A stretch of DNA of 64,000 nt from Hemerocallis citrina (Eukaryota > Streptophyta > Magnoliopsida > Asparagales > Asphodelaceae): the NCBI GenBank assembly GCA_017893485.1, contig JACEHZ010000374.1, positions 464,001 through 528,000 of the forward strand, written 5' to 3'. The first letter of the stretch is position 1; each line of letters begins with the position of its first letter. The translations under genes and the position numbers were made by a program. The notes under the pieces were generated by a model. That model was given only the letters and a program-made list of their open reading frames with translations. It ran no database searches and was not told the origin of the DNA. Below, piece after piece: positions 43,679-53,944 of this stretch.

Positions 43679-46062
43679 TCAGTTGTTACTATCGTGAAAT
43701 TCCTCGGAACTTCCCTCAGTAGATGAATTCACATCATCTTCTTCAAATGCAGGAATGTCACTGCACAAAAAAAACAAAACACGTTAAAGTCATTAAACAA
43801 CAGAACTATGTAATAAAATATAAATAAGTGCATATTAAATGACTTCAATTTTCTTTTTTACATAAATAACATTAAATACCTTTCTTTTTTCTTTGGGCAA
43901 GTTCGCGCATCATGGCCTTGCCCACGTAACCCGCAACAATTGCACTTCCTAGGTTGCTTCCTTAATTTCTCCCGCATTGGTTTCAATCTTTTCCCACTTG
44001 GTCTTCCCTTCGTATTACATTGGCGCGGTTCTTCCACCGATACTTGAGACAAGACCAATTGCTTCCCATGAAGTGAAGTTCCACTACCTTTAGCCCCACC
44101 ACTACGCCCTTCGGGCGCAATCAAATTGAAGCCTTCAAGTGACTTGATCATAGCATCACGCATGAACTCATACCCTTGATCGCAAGAGAGTCCAATCTCA
44201 ACTTGTTGCTTGGACAAGTTATTTAACTCACAATAGCGAGAAGCAAAATTCTCGCTATTATTGCCATCGGCTTGACCGAAATTAATGGGGGTGTAGCTTC
44301 TTCTAATAACTTCACGGTTCCATCTTCTCATCATATATTGTTTGGGAAGTTCATTACAATTTGAATATTCAAGGAATGCCAAGAGATGCCTACAAGGAAG
44401 GCCAACAAATTCAAACATACAACATGAACAACACCCATATGTAGTCTCTTTGGAGTATGTAATGGTGGTCTCTTTTTCCGACCTACCAATGAATGTCACT
44501 GTGTAGTAAGTATTGCCAGTATTCACGTCATCTTCCAATAAATTCACATTAAACAGTAGGCTTTCCTTGAGTTCTTTTTGAAACTTTAAAAACATTGATA
44601 AAGTATAGACTTGAGCCATTTGTTCCTCCATATACCACCCGGTCTTCAATTTGGGTTTCCTATCTAGTGTACGGTGGTTCTCTTTAACCTCTTCTTCTCT
44701 TTGCCTACAAATAACTCTTTCAAAAATCAAGGCAAATTCATGAAGTGAATACTTCTTTTGGGTGTGTTTCTTTGAAAAGGAATTCATTCTCTCGCTTCTT
44801 TGACTACTAGACATACCCGCCCAAAATTGAGACCTATGGTATACGGGGGCCCATTTTTCACGAATCTGAAAAATATCACTCAACCATTTGTTGTTTTGAG
44901 CCCCAAATTCGACAACCAAAGCCTTCCATTGTTCTTCAAAAGAGACACAGTCATAAGAATTCCAAACATTAGCTTTAAAAGCTTCCATGAACTTGGGATT
45001 TTGTACCAATTGAGGCACCTCGGAAGGGATTTTATCTAAAATATGCCATATGCAATATCTATGGCGAATATGAGGAAAAACTTGTTCAATTGCAGCACCA
45101 ATACCCCGGTCTTGATCCGTTACAATGCCAACGGGAGCTTTTTTCATGACTCCTAACCAAGTTTGGAATAACCACACAAAAGATGCAGCAGTCTCATTCG
45201 GGATGAACCCACAACCAAGAAAAATAGACTGCCAATGATGGTTGATCCCAACAAATGGAACAAATAACATACCATAACGGTTTGTACTATGTGTAGCATC
45301 AAAAGAAACTACATCACCAAAAACCTCATAGTTCAAACGAGCAATCCCATCAACCCAAAAACAATGAGACAGTCTACCGGACTCATCTTGCTCGAATGCA
45401 TAAAAGAAAGAAGGATCTTTTTCCTTTTGCCATTTAAAAAAGTCTACCAACATCTAACCGTCGTGACCTTTTAATGACTCCTTCAAATCTCTTTCATGAT
45501 TCCTAACATCTTTTAGAGCAAATCCAACCTTATCGTACCCCCCACTTGAACCTACAAAATAAAGCATTTGTTTGCATGTGGGAATATTTGCACCCGTAAG
45601 TTGCCCCATTATCATTTTATCTGAACTTGACACAGCGCGATTACGCGGCAACAAATGCCTGCGACCGGGTGTGGTGAATGCATGATTGTGCACCTCATGG
45701 AAAGAATAAACAGACCATGAATTTGTTTCTTTGTTTAATCTAACCCTAACCAATGCATTGCAAGATGTCCTGGACGTAGTACCAATTCTAATTTCATTAG
45801 TCTTGCTTTTCGTCATCCCCGCTTTATTACATAAAAAAGTTTTTTCCACTACCTGACCATCCTTCAATTTATTACCTCCTTTACGCATTTGAAAACCCGA
45901 ATATTTTGCATAGCTATCATAAAATTTTTCTGCTAGCTCAAGGGTATCAAAAATCATACCAATCTTAGGGATTAGATGTTCTTCAACTGTGGGGGTAAAT
46001 TCACCTTCTTCAACATGTAAAAAATTGTCACCCAATTGTGAGCAACCTTCACCTAAGTCCAT
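43679..46062 (-). pseudogene. FAR1/MURA-type MULE transposase with one premature TAG
   Basis: Transposase that cuts and pastes MULE ends in the nucleus. Start ATG 46062 gives MDLGEGCSQLGDNFLH. A FAR1 DNA-binding domain (AEKFYDSYAKYSGFQMRKGG) is followed by VHNHAF and the single in-frame TAG at 45454-45456. The frame then continues with MLVDFFKWQKEKDPSFFYAF. The DDE core has VVSFDATH, GIVTDQDRG and a later Glu in ERMNSF. SWIM zinc finger: CCSCCMFEFVGLPCRHLL. A CCHC knuckle CNCCGLRGQGHDARTC lies near the end. A donor at 43879 and acceptor at 43761 join to a last exon with an acidic tail EFHDSNN-stop. A 5' intron (46291-46065) links it to an untranslated exon in the terminus. About 755 residues in total. 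Apart from the TAG it is complete. Confidence 0.88.
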
Positions 46063-46290
46063 ACCTGTACCAAAATTGAAATGTTATTCAATCTCATTAG
46101 CAAACAATTTCAACAGTAGCAATTAACTCAAAAAAAATTACATTAGCAAATTCGACGGTAGCAACAAGATCAAAAGTAGCAAGATCGGGGGTATAATATG
46201 TGCAAAAAAAATTGGTGCCGATTGGAGCTATTCAAAAAAAAAATTAACCATAAAAAAAAAACAGAAAAAAAATTTCAAAAAAAAGGGTTA

Positions 46291-47074
46291 CCTTCACTGC
46301 AAAAGGGGGAATCGAGTATGAAATGAGCCTCAAGAACGGGATCGTCACGCGACGGGGGAGAGCAGCTGAGCTATCGGGGAAAAGGGGGCTAGGGTTTTTT
46401 CTTTAGGGTTTCGCAGCTAGGGTTTGAGATGAGGGGGAGATAGAGGGTATTTTCCGATCTAGGGGTGAGAAAGGGGGCTGGAGTTGGAGTATGTGTGCGA
46501 AAGGGGGCTAGGGTTTTTCGATCGATGAAGAGATGAGCGGGAGAGTGAGGGAACGGCGATCGGAGTATGGGTGCGAAAGTGGGCTAGGTTTTTTCGATCG
46601 ATGAGGAGATGAGCGGGAGAGAGAGGGAAAGGCGATCGGAGTATGGGTCGTAAAGGGGGCTAGGGTTTTTGGCTCGATGAAGAGATGAGCGGGAGAGAGC
46701 GGGAGAGAGAGGGAGAGAGTGAGACAGATGGGTCGTAAAGGGGGCTAGGGTTTTCGTCTCGATGAAGAGATGAGCGGGAGAGAGCGGGAGAGAGAGGGAG
46801 AGAGTGAGACAGATGGGTCGTAAAGGGGGCTAGGGTTTTCATCTCGATGAAGAGATGAGCGGGAGAGAGCGGGAGAGAGAAGGAGAGAGTGAGACATCAA
46901 GATCCAGTGGGGGGGGGGGGTTGAAATTACGATTATACCCCCCCCATAATAGGCAGAGTAGCGGAAAGCTTCTCAACCGCTTGATCTTGATCAAGATGAG
47001 ATCTTAGATCGGACGGCCCACGGCGAGTGTTCACGGGCGTGAACACTAGCCCAGTGTGCAACGGAGCCTTTCCC
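46291..47074 (-). promoter_or_regulatory. MULE right terminal inverted repeat with transposase promoter and leader
   Basis: Reverse copy of 37129-37882. It ends GCAACGGAGCCTTTCCC at 47074. On the minus strand the CT-rich 85-bp units and AAACCCTAGCC leader precede a GT donor at 46291. The 227-nt intron closes two bases before the transposase ATG. I see no clear TATA box. Confidence 0.7.
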
Positions 47075-47094
47075 TATATATATATATATATATA

Positions 47095-48502
47095 TTCTTG
47101 ATTTTGATGACTACAATACGATACACATATGTTCTATTCAACATGTCTATTGCAATATATATATTCTTGATTTTGATGACTACAATACGATACACATATG
47201 TTCTATTCAACATGTCTATTGCAGTGTGTACCTAAAGCTTTCAAGGTTCAAGATCAAGCTACAAGACATGTGTCACTCAAAAGCTTCAAAAGATTTTTTC
47301 CAAAGTGATCAACTGAAGAACAAAAGAGTGTCTATGTAAATTGATGTACAAAATTGTAATCATTAGAAATTTTGTAATAGCCTTGACACACACACACACA
47401 TCCCCAAGGACTAAAGTAAAATTTTTTAAAAATCAAAAATGTCAAATTCAAGCTTGTATGAGTTCAGCTGTCGAGTACCAGTCGACTTACTTTGCTAAGC
47501 AGTCGACTAATTAAATATGAAACAATTTGAACTTACTCAAGCTTTGACCAGTCGATTCCTTTGGCAACCCAGTCGATTGTTCGAGCAGCTTTGATAGTTT
47601 TTTTAGTATTTAAATTTGATTTTCAAATTCAAATCTTTTTCTACCGTTTGATGGCAGTTGGTTAACTGTTTTCCAATGACTCTGGAGTTTCTACTCTATA
47701 AATAGAGTCCAGATTTCACTTGGAAAAAGTTACCTATTACATTAAACAAGTCTTTGCTTTTGTTCAAGTTTTTTGTGAAAAAGAACTCAAAGTTTTCAAA
47801 AAACTCTCACTCTCTTAGACTTGGTTCTGTAATCTCAGTCTTGTATAACAAAGATTTAGTTCGAGATTGCAATTAGAAGTTAACCTATAGCCTCAATACA
47901 AAAAGCACATTCAAAAATCAAGGCTGTAGGTGTTGTAATTTCCGATTTTTTGTTGTTCACTCTCGGGTTGTGAGAGTGGTTCTCCCGGTTGGAGAGAAGG
48001 GCTCTTGGTGTAGAGTCAGTGTTTCACTCTAGGTTGTAAAGTGGGGTTTTGCTCTCTCTAGTGGTGAGAGAGGTCTACGGGTTTGGCATAGTTGTTGCCA
48101 AAGGTCAAAGGGTATTCTTGTAAATCTTTTCAAGAATAGTGAAAAATCTCAAGTGGGTTGCTTGGGGACTGGACGTAGGTCGGGAGGACCAAACCAGGAT
48201 ATATCGCTGTGTTAGCATTGCTGATTATCTATGGTTTGATCTTTCTAACTTGTAAATTTAACTTCGCTGTATTTTATTTCTTTCTGTGTCTGATCAGTCG
48301 ACTGGTAGTCCAAATAAGTTGACTTACAGCCTAGTTGTTCTTCAAGTTGATCAAGTCTCTTTTTATCTGTCGATTCACTCGACTGCTGTCTTGTCCTAGT
48401 CGACTTAACAGGTGTTTCAAATTGAATAATTTTTAATAATTTTTTTATAACACTATTCACCCCCCCCTCTAGTGTTATCTGCCTTGCATACAGAATCCAA
48501 CA
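47095..48502 (+). repeat. SIRE-like 5' LTR with duplicated first 68 bp
   Basis: It ends GAATCCAACA two bases before the PBS. The start is near TTGATTTTGATGACTAC, which occurs twice (about 47097 and 47165) as a direct repeat of about 68 bp, so the true first base is uncertain. TATA box at 47697. Clusters of AGTCGAC palindromes lie at 47470-47585 and 48290-48410. Confidence 0.75.
47697..47704 (+). promoter_or_regulatory. TATA box of the SIRE-like LTR
   Basis: TATAAATA, about 600 bp into the LTR, with an A/T-balanced leader after it. Confidence 0.6.
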
Positions 48503-48504
48503 CA

Positions 48505-48517
48505 TGGTATCAGAGCC
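48505..48517 (+). other. copia primer-binding site
   Basis: TGGTATCAGAGCC, an exact initiator tRNA-Met complement, two bases after the LTR end and 13 bases before the gag start. Confidence 0.88.
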
Positions 48518-48529
48518 TGGTTAATCACA

Positions 48530-49144
48530 ATGGCATCTACTTCTTATTCAAATGCAAATCAATACCACGAAAGTCAATCTACACAAAGGCCGCCTCTCTT
48601 TGATGGAACAAACTACAACTACTGGAAATGTAGAATCAAGATTTACTTACAATCCATCAACTATGAGATTTGGAACATGATCGAGACGGAGTTTATGTTG
48701 TATGCTCAATGGAATGACGATATGAAGAGTAATACCATGAACATTGCAAAGGCGATGAATGCCCTCTTTTGTGCACTTACCAAAGAAGAATTCAACTGTG
48801 TGTCAATCGCAAAAATGGCATACCAAATATGGCATGCTCTTGAGGTAACACATGAAGGCACAACACAAGGTCAAGGAATCTAAAATTTCTGTTCTTGTTC
48901 ACAGGTTTGAGATGTTTCGAATGAAGGAGAATGAAAGCGTATGGAAGATGATAACAAGATTGACCAACATCACAAACTCTCTTGGGGCTCTTGGCAAAAC
49001 ATATACTCAAGCGGAGATGGTGAGAAAGGTTCTTCGTGCTCTTAGCCCTAAATGAGAAAAGAAGACTACCGCAATTGAAGAAGCTAATGATTTGACACAA
49101 CTTTCGCTTAAAAATCTAGTTGGAAATCTAATGGCTTATGAAGT
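48530..49144 (+). pseudogene. gag: copia Gag, N-terminal half
   Basis: MASTSYSNANQYHESQSTQR begins at an ATG 13 bases after the PBS. PPLFDGTNYNYWKCRIKIYL is the canonical copia Gag entry motif. A frameshift near 48855 moves into HRFEMFRMKENESVWKMITR. A TGA at 49053 interrupts just before AIEEANDLTQLSLKNLVGNL. The reading frame reaches LMAYE exactly where the gypsy element is inserted; the continuation VQLEERKKD starts at 57005. Confidence 0.88.
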
Positions 49145-52100
49145 TGTCACGCCCCACTTCCCAAAATACGGAATGCAAGCATGTGACGTTGGCCCAGTGA
49201 ATGACTTGCATCATTCATAAGCTGTTATAGATTCAACTCAACAATATAATGAGGAGCAATACAACCACGCATGCAATGAAAGGATAATCACATGAATAAT
49301 AATACTTGGAATTTGAGCATGAAATAATCAAATATGATAATAATCCAACACAGGAATGACAATAACAATATTCCGGTCAAAAGCCCACAATACAAAGAAA
49401 TAATAGCGTTCAACTATTTAAGTCTTCATAACAAAACAACAATCAATTAAGCGGTGATGCAATCCATTCTTCATCATTGTAGTTCTCCTAATCCATCAGG
49501 GAATTCTCCTTGATTACCTGTAAGCTTTTCATCTAAAAAGAGAGAATAATATATCCTTAGAGCAAGTCGTGGACAGCAAGTAGAGAAAGGAATGAAACAA
49601 TGACATTTACGGTATAACAATGAATTCAATAAACAATAGTGTCGATGGCAATGAATAATGGCAAAATGATAACAATGCAATGTGCAATTATAATGATCAA
49701 TAACAATAACAATAAACGATATCAATAATCGATAATACTGTTCAATAATGATGACAATATGCAATGACGATGCGATGACAATCTTAAGTCTATTATTCAT
49801 TTTAATCCTAACTAATATAGCACTTCATGTGTCCCATGTATTTACCACATGGTTGCTACATGCAAAAAAGTTATATTTAGACTTAGTGGTGGATTTTATA
49901 GTTTATGTACTCGACAATGATAATCAATATTCAATAGTTGCAATTCAATAATTACTGCACGATAAGATAATTGGCCTCGATACACTACACGATAGATTGG
50001 GTTACTACCGTAAGCCACAATCCATCGATAAAAAAATAGCCGTTAACAATATTTAGAAAAACACGGGCCCCTCCTTCGAGTACAGTTCCTACATTGTCCA
50101 CTACTTAAGTCACCCTTAAACCCTGAAATGTTAACAATTCTTTATTCAATCAATATGCAATGGTTGTTGACAACATTAATCACATAAAATACGTCTATAT
50201 GAATATGGTATTAAGATGTGTAGTGTTCATACTCTTACTAATCACAGTAAACTAATACACCAACATCAATCATGTGAACAATCAATACTAGCATACAATC
50301 TGCAGTAGTTGTGTAATGTCATGACATGAATTACAATAACAATCCCTATTCATATATTCAATTATTAACTACATGAATGCATGCAAGATCTCTATAAATT
50401 GGAGGCAAAAGACGGCACGAAGTCAAGACTACTACTTGGATTCACTCATACAAATCCGTAGTATCCCAACGATAGACAACAATAGCAGAGATATGATAAT
50501 CAATATAGATCTACTTGTGGGATTCAATAAACAATCTCGAATATGATACAATAACTATTCAAGGGGAAATGACTTGTCTTATGAATGCTGTTAGATCCAA
50601 TATAGGGAAAACAGGATTAGGATCTCGGGCAACAAACCACGAACACGAAGCACAGAAACACGTGCTAGCTACGTGCAAAACACCAAAACAGCAACACAGC
50701 AATACCAAATCCTGTTTTCAAAATAGATCCTCCACTTCTTCCAAAACCGAAAACACCGAATACCAAATCCAACACACAGAATAGCACACACCAAAACCGA
50801 CCAATCCCACTTCTTCAAAACACCAAACAGTACGAACACCTACTCCTGTTCTTCTTCTTCTCAGACGTGACAAAGAGAAAGTGAGTGACGGCAGAAGAGA
50901 GATTGGTGACTGGCGGTGACTGGTGACGATGGCGGCGTGGAGCTCAGGTGGCGGGGTGGCGGGACTTGAGGTCGGGGCTCGACTGGGCGACAACGGTGGA
51001 GGAGTCGACGATCGGGGGGTGCTTTGTTTTGATAGTAAAAATAGTGGAGGAAGACGACGGAATAGGCAAAGGTGGTGGCCTTCGATGCTGGGGGCGAGGG
51101 CATGCCGGAGGATCGCGAAGGGTGCAGGGGGTGAAGACGAAGGTAGGGGCTCGAGCTCGAGGGTGGTTCGAGCGGGAGAAGACGAACATGCGAGATGGGT
51201 TTCGATGCCTCACAGCAAGGGGAAGAAGGCAAGGGGGGTGATGAGGATGAGATGGTTGCCGATGATGAGGAGATGGAGCGACGGAGGTGGCAGAGTAAAG
51301 GCGGGATGATGAGGATGATCGATGAGGGGCAAAGCGGTTAGGTTTTGTGGCGATCGGGAGGAGGAAGGAGAAGGGTCGGGGTGCTTCCACTGTGAAGTCG
51401 AGCAGAAGGCGCTCGGAGGTAGGGTCGAGAGTGAAGTGGTGTTCGATTGCGGTGGGGAAAGGTGGCTCGTGAGGTGGAGCGCGAGGACGAGAGAATGAAG
51501 GAGGTATGGGTTGCATTTTGTTCGGTTTGGGGAACAGAGAAGAGAAAGAGAGGCTGAGAGAGGGTGGGGGAGAGAGAACGTGGGGGGGGGGTTATAAATA
51601 AATAATAATATAAAATAATAAATATAATATAATAATGGGTAGTTATGAGAGAGTGAGGGGTTATGGGGTTACGGGATGTGAAGAGTGGGAGAATGTAAGG
51701 GGTTTTGTATACAGATAGTTGAATTTGGGTAGGGTAGGATAATGGGTTAACGGGTTGTGTATATAAATCTTGGTTTGGATTTGTAGACTTGGACTTTATA
51801 TTTGGGCTTCATAAATAAGAATAAATATGAATAAAAAAATATGAGATTGGACTCTAAAACTATATGTTAGTAAAAATGTAATTATAATGAATATAGAATT
51901 GGGCTTCATGACAAAGAATCCGATAATTAAATCACAGGGTGGGCTTTAGCATAAATCAAATAACCAACTAGATTTTTTATAATGAATTAAGATATCTGGG
52001 TTTTTCAAAATAATAATAATAATAATAACAATACTAATAATTGTAGTAAAATAATAATCAGAAGTTAAATATTCAAAAAGTGATAAACAGTGTAGGTTGA

Positions 52101-52267
52101 AATTTTGGGTTCAAACAAAATAGTCGGTTATTTAAATAAATGCAAAATTTTGGGTTCAAAAGAGTCGAAAATTTTATATTGAAATTTTTTAAATACAAGA
52201 ATACAGGAAAAGAAAAGTACAAATCTGTATAAATGGGAACGTGGGTTAAAATCCTACCCACCTTACA
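49145..52267 (-). repeat. 3' LTR of the gag-only gypsy element
   Basis: 3,123 bp. On the minus strand it begins TGTAAGGTGGG, has a TATA-like TATTTATAA at 51592-51600 and then a GC-rich leader (about 51540-50850) in otherwise AT-rich sequence. Proline-rich open frames in that leader are not conserved in frame with the other LTR. Confidence 0.88.
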
Positions 52268-52697
52268 ACAAAGTTTTGTCCTCAAAATTTTGCTTTGGCG
52301 GTACATAGAACAAGCAAAAGCAAAACAAAGCAGAGAAATTGGATGAAGAGAACTGAAGTGATGGAAGCAGTGGAATAAGAAAGAACATGGTTAGGAATGG
52401 AGTGATCCAGAAAGATGTTGAATAATTAATTGATGCATGATGGCAAATGAAATGTATGAGAAGGGAGTAAATGGTATCAGAATGAAGGAAACAACACAAG
52501 ACTTGTGAGATAATAAAGCAAGAAGATGAACGAGTAGGTAGAACTAGAATCGAATACGGTATGGTAGGGAGGGAATAACTATTATGATACTCAAAAATGA
52601 ATTAATAAATGAAGGTAAATGCAAGATGCGAAATGGATAAATGATGCAAGAGAAAATAAACAATGCAATAATAGAAAACAAATATATTGCTAAATAC
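52268..52697 (-). other. intron remnant and 3' untranslated stretch of the gag-only gypsy element
   Basis: On the minus strand it begins GTATTTAG, a splice-donor-like sequence at the same Gag position as the intron at 11356. No protease, RT or integrase motif is found in any frame, and no acceptor can be assigned. It ends at a GAGGACAAAACTTTG tract next to the LTR. Confidence 0.6.
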
Positions 52698-53772
52698 CTG
52701 TAGTTACTCCTTCAGCGATTAGGTTGTAAGCCTGACCACGAGCTCCAGTCTGTCCTCCATTGGGGGCTGGTCCTCCTGACGGCACATTGTGTCGGTTCCT
52801 TGGGCAGTCTCGGACCATGTGGTCATTGCTTCCACATTTGAGGCACTGGCGGTTGGCTATCCTGCAGTCCTTGCGCAAGTGCCCAACCTTGTGACAGTAA
52901 TCACAAGTTGAATTTGTCCTTGGGGCAGCAGGTGGATATGGCAATGACCTCACTGGAAGGGTCGGATTTGGCCTCCTAATAGGCCCACCATAAGATCGAG
53001 TAGCAATAGGGTGTGGGGCAGAATGCTGAATAGCACGCTTTCTCGTACTAGTCTGTTCCTGGCTTCTGGCAGCCTCAAGGATGTCAGCATAGGATCGGAG
53101 GCACAAGGCAGCCAGGTGATCCTGAATCTCAATATCCAAGCCCAACAAGAAATGACGGCCCCTATCGTTATCATTCACCACCATGGAAGTGGCAAAGCGA
53201 CTCAGTCGGGTGAATTTCGCAGCATACTCATCTACGGTCCGACTCCCCTGAGTCAGCATGAAAAATTGCCGCTCCATTTCATTCCTGGTGACATCAGGAA
53301 AGAACTTCATTAGAAAGCTCTCTTTGAAGATGGCCCAGGCGATGGGGCGCCCTAGCCGTTCCGTCTCAACTCGCCCCCAAATGTGGGCGAGGTTAACAAG
53401 ATGGATGCTCATAACATCCACACGATCAGCATCCGCTATCCATGCTGCAGTTAACAGCTGCTCAGTCCTGATAAGCCATTGCTCGGCTTCCAGCAGACCT
53501 TCAATGCCCGAGAACTTGTCTGGATGTAGCCTCATGAAATTGGCCACATTACCAGGTCTCGGTGGCAGCATCCCGGGAGCAGATACAAAGGGCTCTCTGT
53601 TGGAAGCTCCCAAAGCCACCCTTATTAGTTCATTATACTCCCGCTGCATCTGCATCATCTGTTGCATCAGCAGTTCATTCTGCTCACACTGCATTTGCAT
53701 CACTTGTGCAATAGTAGGCTCTTCCGACTGATCATCCCTAGTTCGGGAGGACGAAGAATCCTTTCTAGCCAT
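52690..53772 (-). CDS. gag: intact-looking Ty3/gypsy Gag
   Basis: Open frame of about 360 residues. The start MARKDSSSSRTRDDQ is preferred over an upstream in-frame ATG at 53790 because it matches MARRGSSRVPG in the gypsy at 10249. The capsid contains FMRLHPDKFSGIEGLLEAEQ, AWAIFKESFLMKFF and VDEYAAKFTRLSRFA. Two CCHC knuckles follow: CDYCHKVGHLRKDC and CLKCGSNDHMVRDC. The frame ends GVTTGI-stop, with the TAG one codon past the CAG|GTATTT donor-like site. Unspliced RNA therefore gives Gag alone. It is the best preserved retroelement ORF in the window. It may supply or use particles shared with related gypsy elements. Confidence 0.85.
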   Translation of the reverse strand: MARKDSSSSRTRDDQSEEPTIAQVMQMQCEQNELLMQQMMQMQREYNELIRVALGASNREPFVSAPGMLPPRPGNVANFMRLHPDKFSGIEGLLEAEQWLIRTEQLLTAAWIADADRVDVMSIHLVNLAHIWGRVETERLGRPIAWAIFKESFLMKFFPDVTRNEMERQFFMLTQGSRTVDEYAAKFTRLSRFATSMVVNDNDRGRHFLLGLDIEIQDHLAALCLRSYADILEAARSQEQTSTRKRAIQHSAPHPIATRSYGGPIRRPNPTLPVRSLPYPPAAPRTNSTCDYCHKVGHLRKDCRIANRQCLKCGSNDHMVRDCPRNRHNVPSGGPAPNGGQTGARGQAYNLIAEGVTTGI

Positions 53773-53944
53773 GGTCTGCAATAAAATCAAACAGTTAGTA
53801 TCCAGATTATAATTTGGTTATCAATTATCCACGTGATTCACGTATTGTACATATTGTTGAGTCAAACCGGTTAAACCAAAACTAATTAGGGTCCAACCCC
53901 AAACTAGTTAGAGTCAAATCTGGCTTTGTAACCACTAAAAACCT

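Larger units (their letters stand above)
37129..47074 (-). mobile_element. composite Mutator-like (FAR1-type MULE) region with captured gene fragments
   Basis: Outer ends GGGAAAGGCTCCGTTGCACA are exact inverted copies flanked by TA tracts on both sides. The inverted repeats extend about 750 bp inward. Further family termini lie inside at 39102 (direct) and 43299. Two readings are possible. It may be one large element, or an internally deleted copy (37129-39096), a central segment with gene fragments (39102-43298) and an autonomous-type copy (43299-47074) side by side. The last of these has 23-bp inverted ends with one mismatch. The right part carries the transposase, so strand is given as minus. 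Confidence 0.75.

Noticed and set aside
50944..51516. Proline/Ser/Arg-rich 190-residue minus-strand frame, and its counterpart at 55680-56216
   Set aside because: Lies in the GC-rich LTR leader. The two LTR copies are open in different frames over the N-terminal half, so there is no sign of protein-level conservation.
53258..53731. 157-residue plus-strand frame
   Set aside because: Antisense of the intact gag at 53772-52690.
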